Shown piece after piece: positions 1-9,153 of a stretch of DNA of 64,000 bases. The stretch comes from Candidatus Endomicrobiellum agilis (GTDB lineage Bacteria; Elusimicrobiota; Endomicrobiia; Endomicrobiales; Endomicrobiaceae), in NCBI GenBank assembly GCA_020328155.1, contig JAIXMX010000004.1, forward strand, positions 1 to 64,000, given 5' to 3'. Within the stretch, counting starts at the first letter, position 1. The number at the start of each line of letters is the position of its first letter. The notes beneath the pieces are model-generated. The model was given only the letters and a program-made list of their open reading frames with translations, was not told where the DNA came from and made no database searches. The position numbers and the translations under genes are program-made.

Positions 1-20
1 AAAAAAAATAATAAAAAACA

Positions 21-41
21 CCCCCCCGGGGGGGGGGGGGG
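21..41. repeat. C7G14 homopolymer tract
   Basis: Seven C followed directly by fourteen G in an otherwise strongly AT-rich sequence, preceded by an A-rich stretch and followed by A and four more G. The central C7G7 is a perfect palindrome with no loop. It lies about 170 bases upstream of hisD. It could be a hypervariable slippage tract, a transcription or replication feature, or a sequencing or assembly artefact near a contig join; the sequence alone does not decide. Confidence 0.6.
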
Positions 42-208
42 AGGGGATTAATTGTGTTTAACTGCTCCCGCGATAACGGAGACATCTTTATATAGATTTC
101 TACTATATGTATGCACATTTTGAATAGAGTATTTACTTACGAAATTTTAACTGAATTGTTAAACTTCATTTATTGTCAAAATCCTTTGATTTTTATATTA
201 TATATATA

Positions 209-1438
209 ATGAATACCAAGCAGATTAATACCTACGTTTCAGATATAATTGAAGATATCAAAAATAACGGTGATAAAGCCGTTTTTAAATATATCAAGAA
301 ATTTGATAATGCAGATTTGTCTAAAAAAGGGTATAAGGTTTCACAAAAAGTAATAGCTGATGCCGCTAAACGTGTTCCGAAGTCACTAAAAAACGTAATA
401 AAATCTTCTTATTTAAATATTTTGTCATATCACAAGTACGAATATTCTCAAATTAAAAAGAGATGGAATTATGTTAAAAACGGTTTAAAAGTCGGACAGT
501 TTTACACGCCTATAGAATCTGCTGGTGTTTATGTTCCCGGAGGGCGTTTTCCTTATCCATCGACTGTCATTATGACTGCAATTCCTGCGGTTGCGGCAGG
601 AGTAAAAAGGATAGTTATGGTTACTCCGCCGAAGAATATGAATGATGTTGTTTTATTTACTGCAAAATTGTGCGGGATAGAAGAAATATATTGTATCGGC
701 GGTATAGCAGCGGTGGCGGCCCTTGCCTATGGAACAAAAACAGTAAAGAAAGTTGACATGATTGTAGGTCCTGGAAATGCTTATGTAGACGAAGCCAAAA
801 GGCAGGTTTTTGGGTATGTCGGCATAGATGCACTTGCTGGACCGACTGAGGTGGTAATAATTGCGGATAAAGATGTTCCTGTGGATTATGTTTTTGCTGA
901 TATAATGGCACAAGCAGAACATGATCCTGGTGCCAAAATTTATCTTTTATGCGAATCGGCAAAAAAAATATCTGAAATTAAAAAGCTGCTCCCTGAAGAA
1001 GTCCTTAAACAGTTAAAAACAGAATTTTGCTCTTTAAATAAGGCTGTTGACATAGCAAATAATATAGCGCCTGAGCATTTGGAACTTTTGGTAAAAAATT
1101 ATCAAGTTTTGTTAAAAAGCATTAAAAATGCAGGAGCTATTTTTGCAGGTTATCAGACGCCTACCGCTTCAGGTGACTATTGGGCTGGACCATCGCATGT
1201 TTTGCCCACAAACGGTTCTGCAAAATTTTCAAGCGGACTTTCAGTAATGACATTTTTAAAAAGATCCACATATATCGAGATGAGTAAAAATAACAAAATG
1301 GCATACAAAATTATTGCTGATTTCGCCCAGGCTGAAAGTATGCAGTATCACAAAAAATCTGCAGAAGTAAGATACCTCAACTCCGATCCTCTTAACCAAA
1401 TGAAGAGGGAAAATACAGAACATAGAAAAAGAAGATAA
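209..1438 (+). CDS. hisD: Histidinol dehydrogenase
   Basis: Catalyses the last two oxidations of histidine synthesis, L-histidinol to L-histidine with two NAD+, in the cytoplasm. From the ATG at 209 the protein is 409 residues, a little shorter than the usual 425-435. The frame is open upstream to a TTG at 173, but the residues added do not look like the family and neither start has a clear Shine-Dalgarno. The family core is visible: GPGNAYVDEAKR, the AGPTE loop, and the four expected zinc ligands at about Gln235 and His238 (QAEHDP), Asp323 (SGDYWAGPSHVLPT) and His381 (QYHKK). It is the first gene of a run hisD-hisB-hisH-hisA-hisF-hisI on one strand. hisG, hisC and hisE are not in the window. 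The call is firm; only the start is uncertain. Confidence 0.96.
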   Translation: MNTKQINTYVSDIIEDIKNNGDKAVFKYIKKFDNADLSKKGYKVSQKVIADAAKRVPKSLKNVIKSSYLNILSYHKYEYSQIKKRWNYVKNGLKVGQFYTPIESAGVYVPGGRFPYPSTVIMTAIPAVAAGVKRIVMVTPPKNMNDVVLFTAKLCGIEEIYCIGGIAAVAALAYGTKTVKKVDMIVGPGNAYVDEAKRQVFGYVGIDALAGPTEVVIIADKDVPVDYVFADIMAQAEHDPGAKIYLLCESAKKISEIKKLLPEEVLKQLKTEFCSLNKAVDIANNIAPEHLELLVKNYQVLLKSIKNAGAIFAGYQTPTASGDYWAGPSHVLPTNGSAKFSSGLSVMTFLKRSTYIEMSKNNKMAYKIIADFAQAESMQYHKKSAEVRYLNSDPLNQMKRENTEHRKRR

Positions 1439-1474
1439 TGAAATAAGTGAAAATTTCTTTTAGGATATTGTAAA

Positions 1475-2062
1475 ATGAAGCAGAGAAAAGCAAAAACTGC
1501 AAGAAAAACGAAAGAGACCGATATCATTGTTGAAATTAATCTTGACAATCCTTCGGTACCGTCAGTGTCAACTACAATAGGTTTTTTAGACCATATGCTT
1601 GAGCTCTTTGCAGTTCATTCAGGAATGGGCTTTAAAATCAAAGCTTCCGGCGATACGCATATAGATGATCATCATTTGGTTGAAGACGCAGGAATAACCA
1701 TAGGACAAGCCTTAAAAGAAGCCATCGGCGATAAAAAAGGTATTGTAAGATATGGGCATTTTCTTTTACCTATGGATGAAACTTTAAGTTATGTGGCTTT
1801 GGATCTGTCAGGCAGATCTTATTTAAGTTATGAAGCCGATATAAAATTTCAAAAAAATGGATTTAACTATGACTTAATACGAGAGTTCTTCTACGCTCTT
1901 GCAAGCAATGCAGAAATTACATTGCATATTAAAATGATAAAAGGAAGAAATAACCACCATATAGCAGAATCCATTTTCAAGGCTTTTGGCCGTGCTTTGG
2001 GACAGGCGGTATCATATTCCAGAAGTAAGAAAACCATTCCTTCAACAAAGGGTGTTCTGTAA
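1475..2062 (+). CDS. hisB: Imidazoleglycerol-phosphate dehydratase
   Basis: Dehydrates imidazole glycerol phosphate to imidazole acetol phosphate. It is 195 residues, the usual length of the monofunctional enzyme; there is no histidinol-phosphatase domain. Metal-binding histidine clusters are present: FLDHML near residue 40, DDHHLVED near residue 70 and GRNNHHIAESIFKAF near residue 155. AGGA at about 1462 precedes the ATG. It lies 36 bases after hisD, so it is probably cotranscribed. About 107 non-coding bases separate it from hisH. Confidence 0.97.
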   Translation: MKQRKAKTARKTKETDIIVEINLDNPSVPSVSTTIGFLDHMLELFAVHSGMGFKIKASGDTHIDDHHLVEDAGITIGQALKEAIGDKKGIVRYGHFLLPMDETLSYVALDLSGRSYLSYEADIKFQKNGFNYDLIREFFYALASNAEITLHIKMIKGRNNHHIAESIFKAFGRALGQAVSYSRSKKTIPSTKGVL

Positions 2063-2169
2063 TCTGTTTTATCTTCTGTATTTATTTCCTTTAACTGGCG
2101 AAAAAAAGAAAAACAAAATCAAAGAAATGAACAAAACAGGTTAAAAAAGGAGATTGACATATTAAAGAA

Positions 2170-2805
2170 ATGACAAAAAAAATTGCAGTTATAGATTATG
2201 GATTTGGCAATATTAAGAGCGTGCTAAACGCTTTGCATTACTGTAATGCAGAGGCGTATGTTATTGATTCTCCGTCAAAAATTTCGAATTTTGGCGGTGC
2301 AATACTTCCAGGTGTTGGAGCGTTTGGACCCGCGGCGGATTTTTTAAAATCAAAAGGGTTTGACAAAGCGATAAGCAACTATGTAAATTCCGGAAAAATG
2401 CTTTATGGAATATGTCTTGGATTCCAGCTTTTTTTTACTAAAGGTTATGAGAACGGAGAGTATGAGGGTTTAAATCTTATACCAGGCGAAGTAAGAAAAT
2501 TTGAGCTTGAAGATAAAACTTTAAAATTCCCTCATATGGGATGGAACAATATAGAAATTATAGACAGCATGTATCCCAAAAAAATGTTTGAATCAATAAA
2601 TAATAAAGAAACTTTTTATTTTGTTCACTCATACTACGGAATGCCTAAAGATTTATCACAGTCCTCAAGTTTTTGTAATTATGGCATAAAGTTTTGTTCT
2701 TCTATAGCGTATAAAAATATTTGGGGCAGCCAGTTTCACCCCGAAAAAAGTGGGGAAAAAGGATTGAGAATTTTAAGTAATTTTATAAACGAGGCAAATA
2801 AATGA
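2170..2805 (+). CDS. hisH: Imidazole glycerol phosphate synthase, glutaminase subunit
   Basis: Class I glutamine amidotransferase that supplies ammonia to HisF. It is 211 residues, normal for the family. The nucleophile elbow [10 protein letters not shown] (Cys near residue 80) and the C-terminal catalytic pair in SQFHPEKSG are intact. An AGGAG box at about 2148 is rather far (about 17 bases) from the ATG. The stop overlaps the start of hisA by 4 bases, so translation is probably coupled. Its partner hisF lies two genes downstream. Confidence 0.97.
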   Translation: MTKKIAVIDYGFGNIKSVLNALHYCNAEAYVIDSPSKISNFGGAILPGVGAFGPAADFLKSKGFDKAISNYVNSGKMLYGICLGFQLFFTKGYENGEYEGLNLIPGEVRKFELEDKTLKFPHMGWNNIEIIDSMYPKKMFESINNKETFYFVHSYYGMPKDLSQSSSFCNYGIKFCSSIAYKNIWGSQFHPEKSGEKGLRILSNFINEANK

Positions 2806-3524
2806 TTATAATACCGGCGGTTGATATAAGACAGGGAAACTCGGTAAGATTAAAACAGGGTAAAATTGATGCCGAGACAATTTATTCGAAAGATCCTGTT
2901 TTTATTGCAAAACTTTGGAAATCTAAAGGTGCAAAACGTTTACATGTTGTTGATTTGGACGGCGCTTTCAGCGGAATAAATACAAATAAAGAGATTATCA
3001 AAAATATATGCGCGGTGGTTGATATTCCCGTTGAGGTTGGCGGTGGAATAAGAAATATGGAGAAAATAAAAGAAGTTTTTGATTTAGGCGCAACATATGT
3101 AATTTTAGGCACAGTGGCGTTTCATGATCCTGAAATTGTAAAAAAAGCGATAAACAAGTACGGTCCTCAAAAAATCATTATCGCTGTTGATGCAAAAGAC
3201 GGAAAAATTGCGATAAGCGGTTGGAAAGATATAACTTCTGTTGAAGTTTTGGAACTTGTAAACGGACTTAAAGAAATAGGTGTTCAGGAAATTTTATATA
3301 CCGATATATCAAGAGATGGAATGTTTACAGGCCCGGACTTTATAGGACTTAAAAAACTATTTGAAAGCGATATGAGGATAATCGCTTCAGGTGGCGTAAA
3401 GACTATTGACGATTTAGTTAGACTTAAAAAATATGAAAAAGACGGCGTTTTTGCCGCTATAGTCGGAAGTGCATTATATACCGACGATTTTAAACTTGAA
3501 GATGCAATAAAAAAGGTAGAATAA
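2802..3524 (+). CDS. hisA: ProFAR isomerase (phosphoribosylformimino-AICAR ribotide isomerase)
   Basis: A (beta/alpha)8-barrel isomerase acting just before HisF. It is 240 residues. N-terminal [10 protein letters not shown] carries the catalytic Asp of strand 1 and the C-terminal half has the second catalytic Asp in YTDISRDGM; the phosphate-binding motifs VGGGIR and IASGGV are intact. Because trpF is broken at 7450-8095, a dual HisA/TrpF (PriA-like) role could be imagined, but nothing in the sequence shows it. It overlaps hisH by 4 bases. Confidence 0.96.
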   Translation: MIIIPAVDIRQGNSVRLKQGKIDAETIYSKDPVFIAKLWKSKGAKRLHVVDLDGAFSGINTNKEIIKNICAVVDIPVEVGGGIRNMEKIKEVFDLGATYVILGTVAFHDPEIVKKAINKYGPQKIIIAVDAKDGKIAISGWKDITSVEVLELVNGLKEIGVQEILYTDISRDGMFTGPDFIGLKKLFESDMRIIASGGVKTIDDLVRLKKYEKDGVFAAIVGSALYTDDFKLEDAIKKVE

Positions 3525-3580
3525 TATGTTTTACAAAACATAATTAAGAGCCAAAATGATGATGAATGTAAAGGAATAAA

Positions 3581-4348
3581 ATGTTAGGAATAAGAGTAAT
3601 ACCATGTTTGGATGTTACAAATGGACGTGTCGTTAAAGGGACAAATTTTGTCAATCTAAAAGATGCAGGTGACCCAGTTGAAGTTGCAAAACAGTACAAT
3701 TCAGATGGCGCAGATGAAATAGTATTTTTAGACATTACTGCAACTCACGAAGGTCGTAATACTACGGTTGATTTGGTGAGAAGAACTGCCGAAAAAGTTT
3801 TCATTCCTCTCACTGTAGGAGGTGGAATAAGAACTCTTGAAGATATAAGAAATCTTTTGAATGCAGGAGCTGATAAAGTTTCACTGAATTCTTCTGCTGT
3901 CAAAAATCCATCTATTATAAAGGAAGCAAGCGATAAATTCGGAATACAATGTATAGTTGTTGCAATAGATGCAAAAAAAACAAGAGAAAATAAGTGGAAT
4001 GTATTTGTGCATGGAGGCAGGATTGATACCGGACTCGATGCTATTCTTTGGGCTAAAAAAGCTGTTGAATTTGGCGCCGGTGAAATTTTACTGACAAGTA
4101 TGGATAAAGATGGGACAAAAGATGGTTATGACTTAGAACTTTTAAAAGCAATTTCAAGTTCTGTGGGAATACCAGTAATTGCATCTGGTGGTGCTGGAAA
4201 AGTCGAACATTTTTCCAAAGCCTATGAGTACGGCGCTTCAGCAGTGCTTGTTGCCTCTTTATTTCATTACAAAGAGTTGACGATAAAAGAAGTCAAAGAA
4301 CATTTAATGTCCCAAAATATACCGGTGAGACAAATACACAGTGCTTAA
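3581..4348 (+). CDS. hisF: Imidazole glycerol phosphate synthase, cyclase subunit
   Basis: Uses ammonia from HisH to close the imidazole ring, giving imidazole glycerol phosphate and AICAR. It is 255 residues, the standard length. [16 protein letters not shown] carries the first catalytic Asp, [15 protein letters not shown] the second, and both phosphate loops (VGGGIR, IASGGAG) are present. An AAGGAA box precedes the ATG by about 5 bases. It lies 56 bases after hisA in the his operon. Confidence 0.97.
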   Translation: MLGIRVIPCLDVTNGRVVKGTNFVNLKDAGDPVEVAKQYNSDGADEIVFLDITATHEGRNTTVDLVRRTAEKVFIPLTVGGGIRTLEDIRNLLNAGADKVSLNSSAVKNPSIIKEASDKFGIQCIVVAIDAKKTRENKWNVFVHGGRIDTGLDAILWAKKAVEFGAGEILLTSMDKDGTKDGYDLELLKAISSSVGIPVIASGGAGKVEHFSKAYEYGASAVLVASLFHYKELTIKEVKEHLMSQNIPVRQIHSA

Positions 4349-4448
4349 GTCTGCCGTAAAGATGAAAGATATTTTGCAAAAAGCAAACTTTTATAGCAAG
4401 CTAAAATTAAACGAAATATATTAATAAGAAAAAAATAGGGAGCAGTGT

Positions 4449-4838
4449 GTGGAAAAGATTATTGAAAACTTAAAATTTGATGACAAAGGTCTTATTCCCG
4501 CCGTAGTTCAAGACTGGAAAGATAATGTAGTTTTAATGGTGGCTTACATGAATAAAGAATCTGTCAAAAGAACCTTTGAAACAAAAAAAGCTACTTTTTG
4601 GAGTCGTTCAAGACAATCTTTTTGGGTCAAAGGCGAAAGTTCTGGAAATATTCAAGAAGTGAAGGAATTTTATTATGACTGCGATGCCGATTGTATCCTT
4701 TTGAAAGTAAATCAAATCGGCGGTGCTGCATGTCACACCGGACACAGAAGTTGTTTTTTTACAAGGGTTACATCTAATAGAGATACAGAGATCATAGGCG
4801 AGGAACTATTTGATCCTGATAAAGTTTATAAAAAATAA
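4449..4838 (+). CDS. hisI: Phosphoribosyl-AMP cyclohydrolase
   Basis: Hydrolyses the purine ring of phosphoribosyl-AMP. It is 129 residues with a GTG start preceded by AGGGAG. This is the stand-alone cyclohydrolase; the HisE pyrophosphatase domain fused in many bacteria is absent and not encoded nearby. The zinc and magnesium site is intact: YDCDADC near residue 78 and [14 protein letters not shown] near residue 95. The last 160 bases have a decayed second copy at 7266-7421, on the far side of the R-M genes. Confidence 0.96.
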   Translation: MEKIIENLKFDDKGLIPAVVQDWKDNVVLMVAYMNKESVKRTFETKKATFWSRSRQSFWVKGESSGNIQEVKEFYYDCDADCILLKVNQIGGAACHTGHRSCFFTRVTSNRDTEIIGEELFDPDKVYKK

Positions 4839-5653
4839 TTGAAATTTAGGATATTGAATTATTATCTTTCAGTGTTTTATATAAAATCAACAGGTTCCGA
4901 AGGAATTTGATTCAAATTTAAATGCTTTCTAGTCAAACCAAAGTCTTGACAGACAAGCTGTCCCAATGGAATAAAAAGTCTTTTAAAACATAAATTCTAT
5001 TGCAAAATTACGCATTACTTGAAAAATCACTTTATAATCAAAAAAGCGCGGTAATCTAACAACTCACTGAGACAGAATGAACTGAAAAGATACAAACTTG
5101 TACATCGGAAATAGAATAATGGAAAGTAAATAATCAAAAATGTCTCTAGACTACGCGATATTTAAGATTACTAAAAGTCGCGTTGATAAAAGGGAAAAGC
5201 TTTTGATAATATTCTATTTCATTCAAAATGGGAGATAGAATAATAAAAAGCAAAATTTATACAACTATACAACATCGCTAGTCGAGAATGTAAGACTTGG
5301 TGGATTAAAAGATTTTTATGTAAATATCAAAGATTATTCAAATACACATGCCAAAGATGATTAGTAATTCAAAATTTGGCTGTAGGAAAATTTAAGTTAT
5401 TACTTGAAAATATTCATAATAATAGAAACAGCACAAGCGAAACTATCTCTAAAAATCTTTAGAGAGAATTACAAAACTATCAAATACAGAACGACTTGTA
5501 ATTTTAAGAAATGAGTTTGTAAAGTTATTAAAGTTATCTATGATAGATATTAATGATAAATATATTAAATTAGCAAATAAAAAAATAGGATTTCATTTAT
5601 ATTCGAGCAAATTCAGTACAATATAAAAATAGAGCAGAGAATAATCTGAGATT
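4839..5653 (+). other. Decayed interval between hisI and the R-M pair
   Basis: About 815 bases with no intact gene. Short open segments on the plus strand look protein-like: about 5254-5364 (ending IKDYSNTHAKDD) and 5462-5626 (54 codons, with ERLVILRNEF and NKKIGFHLYSSKF before a stop). The segment before 5460 joins the second one through a single frameshift. These are probably relics of one gene, perhaps an R-M accessory gene, but I do not recognise the family. No RNA gene or strong hairpin was seen. Confidence 0.45.
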
Positions 5654-6262
5654 ATGACAATATTCGAAAAAGGAAATTATCAATCTGTTTCAGCTGAATT
5701 TAGATCACTCGGAATGTGTGCGTTGGAAGAGTTATCAAATTTTCAAAATAAATTTAAAATTTATGATACGGATACAACTATAAATACAATCAGAGATGCT
5801 ATAATAGCAAACTATCTTGGTTTTGATTTGCTGAATACTGATAAGCATGGTTTTGATGCAAAAAAAAGAAATGAAAGTAAATTTCTAGAGGTTAAACAGT
5901 GTTCAATATCAAGTCATTCATGGGGCGGGACATGGAACGATACAAATGAAGAAAAAGCACTGGCATTTTCTGATAAAAGACTTTTTACTGTTGTAGGTGT
6001 CTGGAAGGGAGCAAATGATTTACAGTTTATGGTTTACGGACAACATCATAAGTTGGGTCACGATTTATATAAGTTGATGGCCAACAGGAAAAGAGGCAGT
6101 CGTTCGACACAATCTATTTCCATACAAAAACTAATTAAAGACTATAAGTTTAGTGTTATATGCCCACTGGACAAAAATAAAGATTTTGTCTATAAACTAC
6201 TGGTTAATTATAAAAAAATTTTAGCTGATATTTTACGGAAGAATGAAATTAGAAAAATATAA
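5654..6262 (+). CDS. Probable type II restriction endonuclease, PD-(D/E)XK type
   Basis: 202 residues, directly upstream of and overlapping a DNA methyltransferase by 20 bases, the usual arrangement of a type II R-M pair. Residues about 70-82 read HGFDAKKRNESKFLEVKQ: the Asp of GFD and the E-x-K of EVK fit the nuclease core, with Glu of RDAI further upstream as a possible extra ligand. The rest does not match a named endonuclease I can recall, so the recognition site is unknown. The ATG has only a weak Shine-Dalgarno (GAGA-rich). The frame is uninterrupted, unlike the R-M genes at 38.7-42.6 kb. An alternative is a solitary nuclease-like protein of unknown role. Confidence 0.72.
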   Translation: MTIFEKGNYQSVSAEFRSLGMCALEELSNFQNKFKIYDTDTTINTIRDAIIANYLGFDLLNTDKHGFDAKKRNESKFLEVKQCSISSHSWGGTWNDTNEEKALAFSDKRLFTVVGVWKGANDLQFMVYGQHHKLGHDLYKLMANRKRGSRSTQSISIQKLIKDYKFSVICPLDKNKDFVYKLLVNYKKILADILRKNEIRKI

Positions 6263-7241
6263 AATATTCAATAAATCTTGCTATGGATTACAAGAAATAA
6301 AAAATAACTCAATCGACGCCTTAATAACAGATCCTCCTTATGGAATATCCTATCAAGGGAATTATTGGGATAAAGATTTGCCTAATAAAGGAATATGGAA
6401 AAATTCTTTTAATGTGTTAAAATCCGGAAGTTTTGGCTTAATATTTTCTTCAATAAGGTTAATGCATCATCTCATGGTTGATTTAGAGGACAGCGGTTTC
6501 CTAATTAAGGATGTTCTTTTTTGGTCATATTTAAACGGAATGCCTAAAAGTCGAGATATTGCACTGGATATTGATAAAGAACTAAATGTAAAAAGTAAGA
6601 TTGTAGGCACATACAATTACGTGCAGGGCTATAAAAAAAATAGTGCGAACAATTATTATACTGCCAATGTAAAATATAAAAAAGAACCAAAATCTGAATT
6701 AGGGAAAAAATATAGAGGATGCGGATTAAGTTTAAAGCCAGCTTACGAACCAATAATTTTGATTCAAAAACCGGTAGGCAAAAATTTAACAGTAGCACAA
6801 AATGTGATAAAGTATGGAGTAGGAGTTTTAAATATAGAAAATACTCGCATACCTTTTGCAAATGATGAAACAGAGATAGGGCATAATCCGCACCCAAAAG
6901 GACGTGTGCCTTCAAATATAATTAGAACACAATATCACTGCGATGGCTATGATAAATTTTTTTTAGTTCCAAAAGTCAGGCAAAATGCAGAAGATTTCAA
7001 TAGTCATCCTACGCTGAAACCTATTGAATTGATGGAGCATCTGGTAAAATTGATATCTTTTGAAAATCAAATAATTTTAGATCCTTTTTCCGGAAGTTGT
7101 AGTACGGGAGTTGCAAGCTTGAAAAATAGAAGAAAATTTATAGGATATGAATTAGACAATAAATATTACGAAATATGTAAAAAAAGAATGGAAAATATTG
7201 AGCGTGAGCTGTTAAGTCAACTCAAGTTCGAAGTAGTATAA
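6243..7241 (+). CDS. DNA methyltransferase, beta class (N6-adenine or N4-cytosine)
   Basis: 332 residues. The catalytic motif IV, TDPPYGISY (about residue 28), comes first and the AdoMet motif I, DPFSGSCSTGVAS (about residue 279), comes near the C-terminus, with the target recognition region between: this order defines the beta class. HPTLKPIELMEHL just before motif I is typical of the family. One oddity: the usual DPFxGSGSTG reads DPFSGSCSTG, with Cys for the second Gly of FxGxG. Its endonuclease partner overlaps upstream, so the enzyme presumably protects the host from it. DPPY favours adenine methylation but does not prove it. Confidence 0.88.
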   Translation: MKLEKYKIFNKSCYGLQEIKNNSIDALITDPPYGISYQGNYWDKDLPNKGIWKNSFNVLKSGSFGLIFSSIRLMHHLMVDLEDSGFLIKDVLFWSYLNGMPKSRDIALDIDKELNVKSKIVGTYNYVQGYKKNSANNYYTANVKYKKEPKSELGKKYRGCGLSLKPAYEPIILIQKPVGKNLTVAQNVIKYGVGVLNIENTRIPFANDETEIGHNPHPKGRVPSNIIRTQYHCDGYDKFFLVPKVRQNAEDFNSHPTLKPIELMEHLVKLISFENQIILDPFSGSCSTGVASLKNRRKFIGYELDNKYYEICKKRMENIERELLSQLKFEVV

Positions 7242-7265
7242 TTGTTTGTGAAATGACAATACCAA

Positions 7266-7421
7266 AAGCTTTGGAAATATTCCAGAAAACAAAAGAGTTT
7301 TATTATGATAATTGTGAGGAAAATCGCATTTAAAAGTAAATCAAATAGATGCTTTCGTACGACAATTATTTTTTTATAAGATTATGTCACTAATGAGGAT
7401 GAGATATTGATGAGATACTAA
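7266..7421 (+). pseudogene. Decayed second copy of the hisI 3' end
   Basis: Aligns base by base with intact hisI from about 4640 to 4805. Shared blocks are TGGAAATATTC, TTTTATTATGA and the 14-base AAAGTAAATCAAAT, in the same order and at similar spacing. In translation, pieces such as GNIPENKR, LKVNQI and VTNEDEIL correspond to His[15 protein letters not shown] and [10 protein letters not shown], but in different frames because of indels. It begins about 25 bases after the methyltransferase stop, so the R-M genes are bracketed by hisI sequence. Confidence 0.72.
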
Positions 7422-7449
7422 TTAAAAAAAGATTCTCAGCTTCATTGTA

Positions 7450-8095
7450 AAATATGATGCATTCAGGAAAATAACAAAGTCGGAAGTTAAAATATGCGGA
7501 CTTACAAACTATAATGATGCTTTGGACGCAGCAAATTTAGTCGCTGATTTTTTTAATTTCGTCTCATTAAAGACTATACCAACAAAGTATCTGAAAAATT
7601 TATATCAGACACAGTTTCTAGACTTCTTCCTTTTGTTGCTTCCATAGCCATTTTTTTCTGACGAAGAGGAAGAACCTGTATCTAAAATAATAAAAGTCGG
7701 TATAAAAAATGTTTAATTTAACAGAAATGAAATACCTGAATTTTGTAAATTTATCAGCGATACGCGAAGTGTAAAAATATTTAAATTTTTTAAACTCGAC
7801 AGTGAAGATGGCATTTTAAAACTAGCGACTTATACCGACAGTGTCGATTTATTTTGTTTTAGGCACGACTCATTCAGATGCAGGGATTGTAAAACTTAAT
7901 TGCGTCCTTCCTTCGAAAACAAAGGAATTAAAAGTACCGTTCTTTATATCCGACAACATCTCTACAGAAAATATCAGAGATTTTCTGGGAGAATCTATTC
8001 CGTATGGATTTGCCGCAGATTCGTCTATAGAAATATCCCCAAAAAGAAAAGATTATAATAAAATGAGTCATTTATTAAAGATGTTCACAGTGTAG
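7450..8095 (+). pseudogene. trpF: Phosphoribosylanthranilate isomerase pseudogene
   Basis: Pieces of TrpF in order across three frames: KSEVKICGLTNYNDALDAA (7477 onward; the family opens with VKICGLT), then after a frameshift KFISDTVSRLLPFVASIAIF (about 7590), then RNEIPEFCKF with a linking region, then a C-terminal open frame at 7841-8095. In that frame VPFFISDNISTENIRDFL and PYGFAADSSIEISPKRKDYNKM match the family's PFILAGGLNPENV and YGVDVSSGIE...GIKDxxKM. The GGL phosphate loop is lost (ISDN). Intact TrpF would catalyse the third step of tryptophan synthesis. No other trp gene is in the window. Confidence 0.82.
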
Positions 8096-8104
8096 AGATT
8101 AAAA

Positions 8105-9067
8105 ATGAAAAGATTTAAAATTGCAAAAAAAATTCTTGAGGTGGAAGCTCAAGCGGTAAAAGACCAAATAAAACATTTAGATTCAAATTTTCATAAAGCC
8201 GCTTCTTTGATGAAAAATTGCAAGGGTCGCATCGTTATTATGGGACTCGGCAAGTCTGGTCTGATAGGTAGAAAAATTTCTGCAACTATGTCTTCCGTAG
8301 GCATACCATCCGCATTTTTACATTTAACTGACGGACTGCACGGCGATATAGGTATGCTTGTAAAAGATGATATCGTAATAATGCTTTCTTATTCAGGCGA
8401 AACGGAAGAAATAAAAAAACTTCTCCTTGTTTTAAAGAAAATGAAAATCGAAGTCATAGCAATGACTGGCAAAATTAAAGCTCAAGTGTGGCAAAGCGCT
8501 GAGTGCGTCATTGACTGTAGCATTGAGAAGGAAGCCTGTCCGTATAATCTTGTACCTACTTCATCAACCACTGCAATGCTTGCAATGGGCGACGCTCTAG
8601 CACTCACCGTTTCAAATATGAGAGATTTTAAGAGAGAAGATCTGGCAATACTACATCCTTTGGGAGCAATAGGCAAAAAACTTACTATGCAAGTGAATGA
8701 TATTATGAGAAAAGAAGAGCAAAACCCTGTTATAAAGCAAACGTCAACCGTTAAAGATGCTCTTATTGTTATGACAAGCACGAAAGTCGGGGCAGTAAGT
8801 ATTGTTGATGACAAGGGTAGAATTATAGGCTTTTTTACAGATGGAGATCTACGTAGACATCTTCAAAATGACGAGAAAATACTAAAAAAAAGTATAGTGT
8901 CCATTATGACAAGGCACCCTAAAACCGTGACGCCTGAAATGATGGCTATAAAAGCAGCGACAATCTTAAAAAAATACAATATAGATAATATTCCCGTTGT
9001 AAACAAAGATAAAAAACTTCTGGGTATTTTGGACCAGGGGGATTTATTGGCTGAGGGAATTTCTTAA
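8105..9067 (+). CDS. kdsD: KpsF/GutQ family D-arabinose 5-phosphate isomerase
   Basis: Interconverts ribulose 5-phosphate and arabinose 5-phosphate, the first committed step to Kdo of lipopolysaccharide. It is 320 residues, the normal length. Residues 1-200 form a SIS domain with MGLGKSGLIGRKISATMSS, the DGLHGDIGM active-site loop and SYSGETEEI. Two CBS domains follow (about 205-260 and 270-320), the second ending in LLGILDQGDLL. It starts 10 bases after the dead trpF; accD follows by 86 bases. GutQ-type paralogues cannot be excluded, but in an envelope with an MsbA-type exporter a Kdo role is the simplest reading. Confidence 0.92.
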   Translation: MKRFKIAKKILEVEAQAVKDQIKHLDSNFHKAASLMKNCKGRIVIMGLGKSGLIGRKISATMSSVGIPSAFLHLTDGLHGDIGMLVKDDIVIMLSYSGETEEIKKLLLVLKKMKIEVIAMTGKIKAQVWQSAECVIDCSIEKEACPYNLVPTSSTTAMLAMGDALALTVSNMRDFKREDLAILHPLGAIGKKLTMQVNDIMRKEEQNPVIKQTSTVKDALIVMTSTKVGAVSIVDDKGRIIGFFTDGDLRRHLQNDEKILKKSIVSIMTRHPKTVTPEMMAIKAATILKKYNIDNIPVVNKDKKLLGILDQGDLLAEGIS

Positions 9068-9153
9068 TGATATTAGAGAGTGAAGTTTTCTACGGAATAA
9101 ATTAAGTGTAAAGTTTTAAAAAAAGGCAAAGGTTGGTTGGAGGAAAAACAAAA

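Noticed and set aside
4839-5653. CRISPR array or tandem repeat in the AT-rich interval
   Set aside because: I looked for regularly spaced repeats here and in the other long intervals and saw none.
5654-7241. R-M pair as part of a larger integrated element with terminal repeats
   Set aside because: No integrase, transposase or inverted terminal repeats were found; the hisI duplication explains the borders better.
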